DNA of 64,000 nucleotides, from assembly GCF_021390245.1 (NCBI RefSeq), contig NZ_JAJUXH010000003.1, forward strand, positions 310,001 to 374,000. The letters run 5' to 3'. The number at the start of each line of letters is the position of its first letter. Within the stretch, counting starts at the first letter, position 1. Below, piece by piece: positions 35,543 through 44,665 of the stretch. Source of the DNA: Dyadobacter sp. CY323. GTDB lineage: Bacteria; Bacteroidota; Bacteroidia; Cytophagales; Spirosomataceae. The notes under the pieces are model-generated. The model ran no database searches. It worked only from the letters and a program-made list of their open reading frames with translations, and was not told the DNA's origin. A program made the position numbers and the translations under genes.

Positions 35543-36028
35543 TTATTCTAAATCCGCGGTGGTTTCGCCCGCTTTTAATTTCTGGTTTTCTTCTTCTACG
35601 AGCTTGTTGATGTCTTTGATCACCTCGAAAAACGTAACCAGTTTTTCAAGTGGTATTTTGTCACGGATCATCGTGTTGAATGATATGACACCTTCGCGGG
35701 CGAGTTCGCGCTTTTCTTTTCCGAGTTCCGTGAGCACAATCCTTACAAAACGTTTGTCACTTTCACTGACTTCGCGTTTGATCAGCCCTTTTTCTTCCAG
35801 GTTTTTAAGCATCCTCACGAGGCTTCTCGGCTCCATGCCCAACAGTGGCGCGATCTTGGTTGCGGGTGTGCCATTTTCCATATCAATATTCAGCAATACA
35901 TAGCCTACCGCCATCGTCGTGTCGAAACGGGCGGCATAGGCATTGTACATTCTTGAAATGGAATGCCATGCCCATTTGATCTGAAAATCGATTGTTTTCT
36001 CTTTACGCATCTTTTGCAAGTGGTACAT
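35543..36028 (-). CDS. MarR-family transcriptional regulator of beta-oxidation
   Basis: The 161-residue winged-helix protein has helix-turn-helix TPATKIAPLLGMEPRSLVRMLKNLEEKGLIKREVSESDKR split as TPATKIAPLLGMEPRSL then VRMLKNLEEKGLI (about 54-85), and a wing DKRFVRIVLTELG. Long helices at both ends form the MarR dimer interface. It is the first gene of marR-fadN. An in-frame ATG at 36010 would remove six residues and fits homologues as well. The palindromic site at 36073-36090 overlaps its own promoter and reappears twice at fadE, so it likely represses itself, fadN and fadE until an acyl-CoA or fatty acid binds. That ligand is inference. Confidence 0.92.
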   Translation of the reverse strand: MYHLQKMRKEKTIDFQIKWAWHSISRMYNAYAARFDTTMAVGYVLLNIDMENGTPATKIAPLLGMEPRSLVRMLKNLEEKGLIKREVSESDKRFVRIVLTELGKEKRELAREGVISFNTMIRDKIPLEKLVTFFEVIKDINKLVEEENQKLKAGETTADLE

Positions 36029-36049
36029 TCATACAAAACGTGCCTCTCG

Positions 36050-36090
36050 CAAATGTAAGAAATCGGTGCAGTATTATGCAAGCATACTAT
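36050..36090 (-). promoter_or_regulatory. marR-fadN promoter with overlapping palindromic operator
   Basis: On the minus strand the -7 box is TACATTTG (36057-36050), a full TANNTTTG match. Upstream, ATAGTATGCTTGCATAAT (36090-36073) matches the fadE palindrome in 16 of 18 positions and contains a TTG 21 bp from the -7 box, so operator and -33 element coincide. The site also overlaps the stop codon of the upstream TlpA-like gene. Confidence 0.6.
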
Positions 36091-37328
36091 TTTTCAGCGA
36101 TCATTTTATCCATGAGGCTGTTGAATCCGACGACAAACTCGTCGTAGTATTTGCCGGTTCCGGGGCCGGAAAAGCCGGTGTGAATTTCACGCACCTTTCC
36201 TTTCTTATCAATGAAAATCGTTGTGGGATAAGACATTACCTTATTCAGCATGGGCAATGCTTTGGCAGTAGCTTCATCGGTATTTGTACCCGCAAGTACA
36301 ATCGGATAATCGATATCGAACCGGCTGATCATCCGCTCGATCTTCGGATTGGAAACTTTCGGATCATCGGAACGCTCAAAGGAAAGACCGATAAACTCTA
36401 CGCCGCGATCTTTGTTCTTTTTATACCAGGGCGACATAAAGTTGGTTTCATCCATGCAATTCGGGCACCACGAACCCATGATCTGGATCACCACGGGTTT
36501 ACCGGCAAACCGCGGATCTTTTAAAGTCCATACTTTTCCTTTTGAATCGGCAAACTTAAAGTCGACTGTTTCAAACCCTGGTTTCAGGAAAGTAAGTTTC
36601 GCGGCATCCGGAAGTTTCGCATTCGGATCAAGTTTTGCCTCCCAGGTTTTGTACGCTTTCACGCCGGACCACATGGAGCCTTTCAAAATACCATCCTGGA
36701 TGGCTGCTTTAAATAATTTGGCATTTGAACCATCAAATGTGGAAAGGTAGAGGCTATCCCCATTTACGCTGCCTGTGAGGAAACGGTAGTCGCCGGTAGT
36801 CGTCAGGAATGAGCCGGAGACATCGGTACCTTGCTGTGCCAGATTGCCAACTGCCTGCGTGGAATCACCTTTATCATCGATAAAATAGGTAGCCCATTTA
36901 CCCGAAACATTTTTGGAGCTTTTGGCCTCGCCCGGTTTAAAGAATTTATACGAATCCCCAAATTTCGCTTCAAAAGGCAACGCCCCGGAAATTACACCGT
37001 TTGCCAGGCGGTAGTAAATGCCTTTCAGATGACTTTCTTCGGCTTTTGCGACGATTTTAGCATCGAAAAGCTGCATCGGTATCACCAGTGAATCGTTTTC
37101 AAAATAGGCTGTATCGAGTTCCAATTTCTCTTCTCCATTCAATGCGAAAACCTGATACGTTTTGCCATCCTGATTTTTTGAAATGTCGAGTAAAAGCGGA
37201 AGCTGCTGGTTGTCACGACTTAACGTCGCGCGCCAGGTACCGGTTTTCAAATTCGCCTCGGAAGTGGATTTGCAGCCGATCTGCGTGATTGAAATCAATA
37301 AAGCGACAACACAAATGATCAATCTCAT
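36087..37328 (-). CDS. TlpA-like thioredoxin-domain lipoprotein
   Basis: The 413-residue exported protein has a hydrophobic N-terminus ending QIGC (Cys19), a possible but weak lipobox. A long N-terminal part (about 30-240) resembles the DUF4369-type or unassigned region often found before the thioredoxin fold in Bacteroidota. The C-terminal thioredoxin domain has QIMGSWCPNCMDETNFMSPW, with active-site Cys-Pro-Asn-Cys near residue 290, and the cis-proline loop MSYPTTIFIDKKGKV. It probably reduces or repairs disulfides in the periplasm; the partner is unknown. Its stop overlaps the marR operator. Whether transcripts read through into marR is unclear. Confidence 0.88.
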   Translation of the reverse strand: MRLIICVVALLISITQIGCKSTSEANLKTGTWRATLSRDNQQLPLLLDISKNQDGKTYQVFALNGEEKLELDTAYFENDSLVIPMQLFDAKIVAKAEESHLKGIYYRLANGVISGALPFEAKFGDSYKFFKPGEAKSSKNVSGKWATYFIDDKGDSTQAVGNLAQQGTDVSGSFLTTTGDYRFLTGSVNGDSLYLSTFDGSNAKLFKAAIQDGILKGSMWSGVKAYKTWEAKLDPNAKLPDAAKLTFLKPGFETVDFKFADSKGKVWTLKDPRFAGKPVVIQIMGSWCPNCMDETNFMSPWYKKNKDRGVEFIGLSFERSDDPKVSNPKIERMISRFDIDYPIVLAGTNTDEATAKALPMLNKVMSYPTTIFIDKKGKVREIHTGFSGPGTGKYYDEFVVGFNSLMDKMIAEK

Positions 37329-37411
37329 AAACAGGGAATTAACATGGATACGTTAATGCAATAGTAAAATTAAATCCTCTAATACCGGACATTCCTACGC
37401 ATTAAAATTGC

Positions 37412-37419
37412 TAAGTTTG
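37412..37419 (+). promoter_or_regulatory. Putative -7 box of the division/cell-wall operon
   Basis: TAAGTTTG is a full TANNTTTG match, 48 bp before the rsmH start. I see no convincing TTTG about 20 bp upstream. Confidence 0.4.
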
Positions 37420-37467
37420 TAACTGCCTGCTGGCAAAAAATAGTTCCTAAAACACGGGTATTAACAA

Positions 37468-38385
37468 ATGGATCTGCAAAGTACTTATCATAAGCCGGTC
37501 ATGTTGCAGGAATGCCTTGAAGGTCTGCAAATCAATCCGGAAGGTACGTATGTGGATGTTACATTTGGCGGTGGCGGCCATTCGCGGGCTATTCTGCAAC
37601 AACTTACGACGGGCAGACTGCTCGTTTTCGATCAGGATCCGGATGCCGCCGCAAACGCTGCCGAATTCAAAGATGACAAGAGATTCACATTCATCGCATC
37701 CAATTTCCGGCACCTCAAACGTTACCTCAAATTACATAAAGCCGAAAAGGTCAATGGGATCCTGGCCGACCTGGGCGTCTCTTCCCACCAGATCAACACG
37801 CCGGAGCGGGGTTTTTCAACACGATTCGATGCGGACCTGGATATGCGGATGAACCCGAACAGCGAAAAAACCGCACGCGAAGTGATCAATACGCGATCGG
37901 CAGCGGAGTTACAACGGATTTTGGGAATGTATGGAGAGGTAATGAATGCAAAAACGGCGGCCGAAGCTCTTTCGATCGCCAGGCATAAATCCTCCATTGA
38001 AACGGTAAATGACCTGAAATCCATTTTAATGAAATATGCGCCGAAACATCGCGAGAATAAATATTTTGCACAGGTTTTTCAGGCATTGCGCATTGAGGTA
38101 AACGACGAATTGAGCGTCCTGGAAGAGTTTTTGACCCAGGCTCCGGAGGTTCTTGACGTGGGCGGCAGACTGGTAGTCATGTCGTACCATTCCCTCGAAG
38201 ACCGGCTGGTTAAAAACTTTATCCAGAAAGGAAAATTCTATGGAGAAGTTGAAAAGGATTTTTACGGAAATGAGATCAAGCCTTTAAAAAGCATTACCCG
38301 AAAACCAGTGGAAGCATCTCAGGAAGAAGTAACTGAAAATCCCAGGGCGAGGAGCGCGAAGTTGCGGGTCGCGGAGAAGGTTTAG
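37468..38385 (+). CDS. rsmH: 16S rRNA N4-methyltransferase RsmH (MraW)
   Basis: RsmH methylates N4 of cytidine 1402 in 16S rRNA using S-adenosylmethionine. Blocks seen: YHKPVMLQECLEGL, the SAM motif YVDVTFGGGGHSRAIL, LADLGVSSHQINTPERGFS, DLDMRMNP and MSYHSLEDRLVKNF. At 305 residues it has the usual length. It opens the dcw-type cluster rsmH-ftsL-ftsI-murE-mraY. The usual first gene, mraZ, is absent: the upstream 139 bp hold only the promoter region before a divergent gene. Confidence 0.96.
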   Translation: MDLQSTYHKPVMLQECLEGLQINPEGTYVDVTFGGGGHSRAILQQLTTGRLLVFDQDPDAAANAAEFKDDKRFTFIASNFRHLKRYLKLHKAEKVNGILADLGVSSHQINTPERGFSTRFDADLDMRMNPNSEKTAREVINTRSAAELQRILGMYGEVMNAKTAAEALSIARHKSSIETVNDLKSILMKYAPKHRENKYFAQVFQALRIEVNDELSVLEEFLTQAPEVLDVGGRLVVMSYHSLEDRLVKNFIQKGKFYGEVEKDFYGNEIKPLKSITRKPVEASQEEVTENPRARSAKLRVAEKV

Positions 38386-38404
38386 GGGTTGGGGTAGTTC
38401 GAAA

Positions 38405-38617
38405 TTGTCAGGTATCGTCATTGATTGTCATTTGTTGTTTTTCCAATACAATCTGAACCAGAAACAACTTCGAACCAAACCATTCCAAACTAAACCGAAA
38501 CAAAACAAAACAAAACCGAACCATATCGAACCGAAGTGACAATAAATGACAACCAGTGACTACAAATGACAACAAGTGACCATAACAACAAGTGACAATT
38601 TCTGACCACAAGTGACT
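38405..38617. repeat. Large divergent 10-bp-phased TGAC array upstream of ftsL
   Basis: Three GTCA cores lie 10 bp apart (38407, 38417, 38427), then about 80 bp of A/C-rich sequence with recurring AAACCGAA and AAACAAAAC. Eight TGAC cores follow in the opposite orientation, five at exact 10-bp steps (38537-38577) and three more in a new register (38593, 38603, 38613). The loose decamer is RNTGACNANA. It fills the 239-bp gap between rsmH and ftsL and repeats the design seen at 8021-8110. Confidence 0.78.
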
Positions 38618-38624
38618 TTTAAAA

Positions 38625-39047
38625 ATGCCCGAAAACAAAAAGCGCCCCAAACCGATTCCACCAAAACCACCGAAGCCACCGAAGAAAAAACGGGAGTATC
38701 ACCTGTTTAACTGGCTGAACCGGTTTTTGCCTTTGGACAAGGTTTTCGGGGAAAAGATGCCGGGAATGGAAGAAAGGTTACCGGTCAAGTACTTTTATTA
38801 TTTTGGCTGGATCGTCATCCTTCTTGTTGCTTACGAACGCATTGGATTTCAGTCGGAACAATATGTGCGTAATAGCATCAAACTCAAACGGGAAGTGGAC
38901 GATCTGCGCGCCGAGTATACATCGATCCATTCCGAGTATATGAAAAGCGGAAAACAATCGGTGGTTATCGAAAAAGTCAAGGACACAGGTTTGCAGGAAG
39001 ACCTGAAACCTCCCAAGAAAATTATTATCAAAAAGGAAGAAAAATAA
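38625..39047 (+). CDS. ftsL: FtsL-like cell division protein
   Basis: The 140-residue bitopic protein has a proline/lysine-rich cytoplasmic N-terminus (PKPIPPKPPKPPKKKRE), one transmembrane helix (about 66-80, YFYYFGWIVILLVAY) and a periplasmic coiled coil (SIKLKREVDDLRAEYTSIHSEYM). A basic tail ends KKIIIKKEEK. Position between rsmH and ftsI plus this topology identify the Bacteroidota FtsL-like division protein, which in other bacteria works with FtsB and FtsQ to activate FtsWI. Sequence similarity to proteobacterial FtsL is slight. It is separated from rsmH by the repeat array and from ftsI by 21 bp. Confidence 0.85.
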   Translation: MPENKKRPKPIPPKPPKPPKKKREYHLFNWLNRFLPLDKVFGEKMPGMEERLPVKYFYYFGWIVILLVAYERIGFQSEQYVRNSIKLKREVDDLRAEYTSIHSEYMKSGKQSVVIEKVKDTGLQEDLKPPKKIIIKKEEK

Positions 39048-39068
39048 GGCTTTTCATCTCAACAAATC

Positions 39069-41213
39069 ATGAAGAACGACATTGAAAGCGGGCAGAATAA
39101 CAAGAAAGCCCTGATCAACCGTGCGAGGACCGTCGGTTGGCTTTTGTTTGGGCTGGCCATTCTGGTTTTTGTAAAGCTCATCCGCGTTCAATATTACGAC
39201 GAGTTCAAAGGCAAAACCTGGGCCGAATATTCTGAAAAAAACGACCTGAAACTGGATACCATCCCGGCAATGCGGGGTAATATTTATTCCAATGACAACA
39301 GTCTCCTCGCTACCTCATTACCATATTACTACATCGGTCTGGATACGAAAACCTCCGATTCGGCATATTTCTACAATCATGTTGATGAACTTTCCTCACT
39401 GCTAGCAAAAAGTTTTGGCGAGAATACGGCAGCAGGCTACCGGCGCAAAATGATCAGTTACCGGGTTAGCAAAAGCAAAAGATATTTAAGATTAAAAAGC
39501 AAAACGATCACCCACCTGGATCGTGAAAAAATTAAGAAATGGCCATTTTTTGTCAAAAACAGAAAAGGAGGCGGCGGCAAATTTGAGACGATTTACAAAC
39601 GTTACAAGCCCTTCAGTCCGATGGCCGACCGCACGATCGGCGGCATCGATGCCAAAAGCGGCCGGGGTTATATCGGATTGGAAGCCAGTTTCGATAAAAA
39701 GCTTGAAGGCAAACCGGGAGTTGGCTGGGTGGAAATGGTGGAAGGCGGCATTAAAATCCCGGTTGGAGATGCATTGAATGTACAACCGGAAGCCGGCAGG
39801 GACATTTACACTACGCTCGACATGAATTTTCAGGATATGGCTGAAATTGCATTGCGGAGAAAGCTGAATGAAATGGATGCGGACTTCGGCTCGGTCGTGA
39901 TTATGGAAGTTAAAACCGGCGAGATCCGGGCAATGGCCAACCTTACCAAACGCGGTGAACATCAGTACGAGGAAGTTTTCAATTATGCCCTGGCGGGTAG
40001 CAACGATCCCGGCTCCACGTTTAAGCTGGCGACGATGGTCGCTTTGCTCGAAGAAACGGGCATGGATCCCGACAAAGTGATGGTGAATACGGGTTCAGGC
40101 GCAATGCCTTTTAAAAATCACGTGATCCGCGACGCGCACCGGGGTGGATTCGGCACCATTACCGCATCCCAGGTTCTGGAAAAATCTTCAAATATTGGAA
40201 TCGTACAGTTGATGCTCCGATATTTTGCCAACAAACCTGACAAATATCTTCAGTACCTCAAACAATTTCACCTGACAGCTCCCACCGGCATTCAAATGAA
40301 GGGAGAGAAACCGCCGCTGATCCGTGACCGCAGTTCCAAGCTATGGAGCAGCTACTCGCTTTACTTCATGGCACACGGGTACGAAATGCAAATGACCCCA
40401 TTACAAACGCTGGCATTTTACAATGCGGTCGCGAACGACGGATATTGGGTGCGGCCGATGATCGTGCGGGAAGTAAGAAATACGGGTGAATTGGAAGATA
40501 AGATGGTGCCATATGTGGAGGAAAAGCCGATTGCATCCATTGAAACAATAAAAAAGGTAAAGAAAATGCTGGAAGGCGTAGTAAATAACGGCCTGGCCAA
40601 ACACATTAAAAGTGATCTTTACGATATCGCCGGAAAAACCGGAACGGCCCGAAAGTTGATCAACGGCGTTTATACCGAAGGGAAAAACTATACTTCGTTT
40701 GCCGGATACTTCCCCGCCGATAAACCCAAATACAGCTGCATTGTCATTATTGACAACCCTAAAAGTTCCGGCGCGGATTATACCCGTTATGCGGGAAGCG
40801 TGGCTGCGCCGGTTTTCAAAGAAGTTGCCGACCGGATTTATGCATCGAATGTAAGCATTCAAAAACCCATAAAAGATTCTGTCCCGGAAACTTCAAATAA
40901 CGTGAAATGGGCGGGAAGAACTTCTGATCTGAAAGTGATCAGCAGCGAATTGAACCTCACCCCGGTCCCGGAAGGTGCGGAATATGCCTCGGCCTCACTT
41001 TACAAAAAAGGCAAAACCAACTGGCAGCCAAAAAGTTTTGAAGGAGCAGAAATTCCTGATTTGCAGGGCCTTACTATGCGTGACGCTTTATACATTCTTG
41101 AAAACAAAGGCTACAACGTTACATTCAAAGGTTCGGGTAAAGTAGTGGACCAATCACTCCCTCCGGGCACCAATAAATCGGGCGGCAAAACGATCCTTTT
41201 AACATTACAGTAA
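39069..41213 (+). CDS. ftsI: Division transpeptidase FtsI (PBP3) with PASTA domain
   Basis: FtsI cross-links septal peptidoglycan. The 714-residue protein has an N-terminal transmembrane helix (about 22-40) and a dimerisation domain starting PAMRGNIYSNDNSLLA. The transpeptidase domain has active-site Ser316-Thr-Phe-Lys319, then Ser-Ser-Asn in VLEKSSNIGIV and Lys-Thr-Gly in DIAGKTGTARK. A C-terminal PASTA domain (about 655-713, IPDLQGLTMRDALYILENKG) is a Bacteroidota feature not seen in E. coli FtsI. murE begins 8 bp after its stop. Confidence 0.95.
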   Translation: MKNDIESGQNNKKALINRARTVGWLLFGLAILVFVKLIRVQYYDEFKGKTWAEYSEKNDLKLDTIPAMRGNIYSNDNSLLATSLPYYYIGLDTKTSDSAYFYNHVDELSSLLAKSFGENTAAGYRRKMISYRVSKSKRYLRLKSKTITHLDREKIKKWPFFVKNRKGGGGKFETIYKRYKPFSPMADRTIGGIDAKSGRGYIGLEASFDKKLEGKPGVGWVEMVEGGIKIPVGDALNVQPEAGRDIYTTLDMNFQDMAEIALRRKLNEMDADFGSVVIMEVKTGEIRAMANLTKRGEHQYEEVFNYALAGSNDPGSTFKLATMVALLEETGMDPDKVMVNTGSGAMPFKNHVIRDAHRGGFGTITASQVLEKSSNIGIVQLMLRYFANKPDKYLQYLKQFHLTAPTGIQMKGEKPPLIRDRSSKLWSSYSLYFMAHGYEMQMTPLQTLAFYNAVANDGYWVRPMIVREVRNTGELEDKMVPYVEEKPIASIETIKKVKKMLEGVVNNGLAKHIKSDLYDIAGKTGTARKLINGVYTEGKNYTSFAGYFPADKPKYSCIVIIDNPKSSGADYTRYAGSVAAPVFKEVADRIYASNVSIQKPIKDSVPETSNNVKWAGRTSDLKVISSELNLTPVPEGAEYASASLYKKGKTNWQPKSFEGAEIPDLQGLTMRDALYILENKGYNVTFKGSGKVVDQSLPPGTNKSGGKTILLTLQ

Positions 41214-41221
41214 TTCCATTT

Positions 41222-42703
41222 ATGGAAAACAATTCAGAGAAAAATTTAAGCAATCTGTTGAACGAAGTGAAGGACGCGCGCGTGCTGGGTTCGGCAGATA
41301 TTTTAATAAAAAGCCTGATTTTAGATTCGAGAAAGGTTTTACCCGGAAGCCTGTTCGTTGCATTGCGGGGCACTCAAACCGACGGTCATCAATTTATAGG
41401 TACCGCCACAAGCCTCGGCGCAGCAGCTATCCTTTGTGAAGAACTTCCCGAAAATACCAGCGATCAGGTCACCTACATGGTGGTCCCCGACTCTGCTGCG
41501 GCGATGGGACTTATTGCGGCAGCTTTTTATGGACATCCCTCGAAACAACTTACATTGGTGGGTGTTACCGGGACAAATGGCAAAACTTCCGTAGCAACCT
41601 TTCTATTTCAACTATTTCGGGCATTGGGTTATCGCTGCGGGCTGTTATCGACGGTCCAAAACCAGATCGAAGACGAGGTCATCGCATCGACCCATACCAC
41701 ACCGGATTCCATTGCATTGAACCAGTTGCTTGCTCAAATGCTGGCAAAAAAATGCAGCCACGTGTTTATGGAGGTGAGCTCGCATTCGGTGAGCCAGCAC
41801 CGCATTACCGGGTTACATTTCGCCGGCGGGATTTTTACAAACATCACCCACGATCACCTCGATTTTCATAAAACATTTGATAATTACATTAAAGCGAAAA
41901 AAGGCTTTTTCGATGCACTTCCGAAGTCCGCATTTGCGCTGGTGAATATCGATGACCGCCGGGGGGCCGTGATGGTACAAAACACCCAGGCTAAAATCGA
42001 AACGTACTCATTGCAGACACTGGCAACTTTTAAAGGAAAGGTCATTTCTGATACGCTGGCAGGTATGCATATGGAAATTAATATGCAGGAAGTCTGGTTC
42101 AGGGTAATCGGGCGTTTTAATGCCTATAATTTGCTTTCCGTTTACGGGGCCGCATTGCTTCTGGGAGAAAATGCCGAGGCGGTTCTCACCGAGCTTTCAA
42201 ACCTCAAAAGTCCTCCCGGAAGATTCGAACAGTTCCATTCTGCCGATCAGATCGTGGGTATCGTGGATTACGCGCATACGCCCGACGCACTGGAAAATGT
42301 ACTAGAAACCATCGCGCATTTGCGGAGCGGAAATGAAAAAGTGATCACCTTGGTCGGCTGCGGTGGAAACCGCGATGCTCAAAAACGTCCGAAAATGGCT
42401 GCGATCGCCTGTAAATTGAGTAATAAAGTCATTCTTACTTCTGACAACCCTCGGTTTGAGGATCCATTGGATATATTGGAACAAATGAAAAAAGGTGTCC
42501 CGCCATTGGATTACAAAAAAACAACCGTTATCCCGGACCGTCGTGAAGCTATTTTTAAGGCAGGGTTAGAAGCTGAACCCGGCGACATTATCCTGATCGC
42601 AGGAAAAGGCCATGAGAATTACCAGGATATCAATGGTGTAAAGCATCATTTTGACGACAAAGAAGTGTTACAGGAAGTGTTCATAAAACGCCATTTTAAT
42701 TAA
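41222..42703 (+). CDS. murE: UDP-MurNAc-tripeptide synthetase MurE
   Basis: MurE adds the third amino acid of the peptidoglycan stem. The 493-residue ligase has the ATP loop [14 protein letters not shown] (about 114-127), [12 protein letters not shown], the [13 protein letters not shown] block and the C-terminal motif SDNPRFEDP (Asp408-Asn-Pro-Arg). The DNPR sequence is the established marker for meso-diaminopimelate specificity, as opposed to lysine. The gene is coupled to mraY, with a single base between stop and start. Confidence 0.96.
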   Translation: MENNSEKNLSNLLNEVKDARVLGSADILIKSLILDSRKVLPGSLFVALRGTQTDGHQFIGTATSLGAAAILCEELPENTSDQVTYMVVPDSAAAMGLIAAAFYGHPSKQLTLVGVTGTNGKTSVATFLFQLFRALGYRCGLLSTVQNQIEDEVIASTHTTPDSIALNQLLAQMLAKKCSHVFMEVSSHSVSQHRITGLHFAGGIFTNITHDHLDFHKTFDNYIKAKKGFFDALPKSAFALVNIDDRRGAVMVQNTQAKIETYSLQTLATFKGKVISDTLAGMHMEINMQEVWFRVIGRFNAYNLLSVYGAALLLGENAEAVLTELSNLKSPPGRFEQFHSADQIVGIVDYAHTPDALENVLETIAHLRSGNEKVITLVGCGGNRDAQKRPKMAAIACKLSNKVILTSDNPRFEDPLDILEQMKKGVPPLDYKKTTVIPDRREAIFKAGLEAEPGDIILIAGKGHENYQDINGVKHHFDDKEVLQEVFIKRHFN

Positions 42704-42704
42704 C

Positions 42705-43916
42705 ATGCTATATTATCTATTCGACTACCTCGACAAGCATTTCAACATTCCCGGTGCCGGGGTTTTCCAATATATTTCGTTCAGGGCACTAGGAGCTACG
42801 GTTTTATCTTTGTTCATCGCCGCTACTTACGGAAAAACGATCATCAATTTCCTGAGAAAAAAGCAAATGGGCGAGTCCATTCGCGATCTTGGACTGACCG
42901 GCCAGATGGAAAAGGCGGGAACACCGACTATGGGCGGATTCATTATTCTCGCATCTCTGCTAATCCCCGTTTTGCTTTTTGCCAAACTAACCAACGTTTA
43001 CATCGTTTTGCTGATCATTACCGCACTTTGGACGGGTTTGATTGGTTTCGTGGATGATTATTTAAAGAAATTCCGGAACAACAAAGATGGGCTGCACGGC
43101 AAGTTTAAGATCGTAGGCCAGGTAGGCTTGGGATTGATTGTAGGCATGACGCTTTCCTTCAATGACAGCGTGAGGATCAGGATCTACGAAAAGCCGCTGC
43201 TGAGCTCCAACCTGGGTGAGATACAAAGGTATCGGGACATCATCCATCCCACGGTCACCACAGTCCCATTTACCAAAAACAGTGAATTCGACTACAAGGC
43301 GCTGCTTTTTGGCTTGCCCGAGGAGTATACCTGGATCATTTACACCATTGTTGCGATATTCATCATCACTGCAATTTCAAATGGCGCCAACATTACCGAT
43401 GGGATCGACGGGCTGGCGGCAGGTGTTTCGGGGATCATTGCACTTACATTAGGTGTGCTGGCCTATTTGTCGGGTAACACTAAATTTTCGCAGTATCTGA
43501 ATATCATGTACATACCCAACTCGGGTGAGCTCGTAATTTTCTGCGCCGCATTTATTGGCGCGTGCGTCGGGTTTCTGTGGTATAATGCGTACCCTGCCCA
43601 GGTTTTTATGGGCGATACCGGAAGTCTAATGCTGGGTGGTGTGATCGCGGTAGTAGCCCTGGCGATCCGTAAAGAATGGCTGATCCCGATTATGTGCGGC
43701 ATATTCATTATGGAAAACGCCTCGGTAATCCTGCAAGTCAGCTATTTCAAATATACGAAGAGTAAGTACGGGGAAGGACGAAGGATATTTCTCATGTCGC
43801 CGCTGCACCATCATTACCAGAAAAAAGGCATTCACGAATCGAAGATCGTGACGCGTTTCTGGATTGTCGGGATTATCCTGGCGATTCTGACGCTGGCTAC
43901 TTTGAAGTTGCGGTGA
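42705..43916 (+). CDS. mraY: Phospho-MurNAc-pentapeptide transferase MraY
   Basis: MraY makes lipid I by moving phospho-MurNAc-pentapeptide to undecaprenyl phosphate. Seen: [62 protein letters not shown] and the [11 protein letters not shown] histidine motif. The 403-residue length, with a central insertion (about 145-205), is typical for Bacteroidota. It is the last gene of the cluster here; murD, ftsW, murG, murC, ftsQ, ftsA and ftsZ do not follow. A GC-rich hairpin starts right after the stop codon. Confidence 0.96.
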   Translation: MLYYLFDYLDKHFNIPGAGVFQYISFRALGATVLSLFIAATYGKTIINFLRKKQMGESIRDLGLTGQMEKAGTPTMGGFIILASLLIPVLLFAKLTNVYIVLLIITALWTGLIGFVDDYLKKFRNNKDGLHGKFKIVGQVGLGLIVGMTLSFNDSVRIRIYEKPLLSSNLGEIQRYRDIIHPTVTTVPFTKNSEFDYKALLFGLPEEYTWIIYTIVAIFIITAISNGANITDGIDGLAAGVSGIIALTLGVLAYLSGNTKFSQYLNIMYIPNSGELVIFCAAFIGACVGFLWYNAYPAQVFMGDTGSLMLGGVIAVVALAIRKEWLIPIMCGIFIMENASVILQVSYFKYTKSKYGEGRRIFLMSPLHHHYQKKGIHESKIVTRFWIVGIILAILTLATLKLR

Positions 43917-43993
43917 CCCTTCTCCCCCACCCCCTCAAGGGGGCTTAACTTTTGATTAGATTAGCCCCCTTGAGGGGGTGGGGGGAGAAGGGG
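43917..43993. terminator. Long GC-rich palindromic hairpin after mraY
   Basis: Left arm 43917-43945 (CCCTTCTCCCCCACCCCCTC, then AAGGGGGCT) pairs with 43963-43992 with a single G bulge, giving about 29 bp of stem around a 17-nt loop. Inside the arms is a second self-complementary element, CCCCCTCAAGGGGG. It lies between convergent genes with stops at 43916 and 44000, so it probably ends both transcripts. Its size and nested symmetry suggest a dispersed REP-like palindrome. Confidence 0.85.
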
Positions 43994-43999
43994 AAATCA

Positions 44000-44569
44000 C
44001 TACCTCCCCACAGCTTCACTATATCTCCTCGGATCATAACCTTTTGCGAAAAGCGGATATTGATCGAAAATACGTCTGACAACGCTTCTGTAATGGTTAT
44101 TTGAGTTTTCAACACCTTTGAAAATTCCGGAGGCGTAACCTCTCCAGACTACCTGATCGCTTTCTGCATCAATTAGGGAAACGATAAGTGTTCCTTTGTC
44201 CAGGGCATATTTGATCGGCTCATAACGGAATCCGTCATTTTCCGTATCCACCCAGTTTTTGATGACCGGCTGCATATAGCCCTGATAGCGAAGGTTGTCG
44301 TAGAAAATTCCGTAATTGACTAGTAACGTTGGTTTTTCGGCGGTGAGCTTGTAGCCTCTCACCTGCATTTGTCGCCGGATCGCCTCGTAAATTTCTGTGC
44401 AGAGGTTATTGGTATCTCTCTCACATTCCAGAAACGTATAGGAAGAGTAATCTTTAAAATTCGTCTCGTAACTATAATCGTGCTCAACAAACACCTTTCT
44501 CCCACTGGAACAACCAGCGATTATAATTACCAATAGTAAAGCGGAATAAGTTAAAATAGACCTCAGCAT
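44000..44569 (-). CDS. DUF4136 lipoprotein
   Basis: The 189-residue protein has a signal peptide ending IIIAGC (Cys20, lipidated by prediction) followed by SSGRKVFVEHDYSYETNFKDYSSYTFLE split as VEHDYSYETNFKDYSSY, the usual DUF4136 opening. Later blocks ALDKGTLIVSLIDAESDQVVWRG and a C-terminal VRRIFDQYP are also typical. The function of DUF4136 is not established. It stands alone between mraY and aroB. Confidence 0.87.
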   Translation of the reverse strand: MLRSILTYSALLLVIIIAGCSSGRKVFVEHDYSYETNFKDYSSYTFLECERDTNNLCTEIYEAIRRQMQVRGYKLTAEKPTLLVNYGIFYDNLRYQGYMQPVIKNWVDTENDGFRYEPIKYALDKGTLIVSLIDAESDQVVWRGYASGIFKGVENSNNHYRSVVRRIFDQYPLFAKGYDPRRYSEAVGR

Positions 44570-44665
44570 AAGTATTTTAATTTGTCAGGTTGTAAATAAA
44601 AATATATATCAGAATGTATAATACACCATTGACAACCAACAACTTATAACTGACGTTTTGTAAAA

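Noticed and set aside
38405-38617. Possible CRISPR array
   Set aside because: Units are 10 bp and degenerate with no spacers of 25-40 bp, and no cas genes are present.
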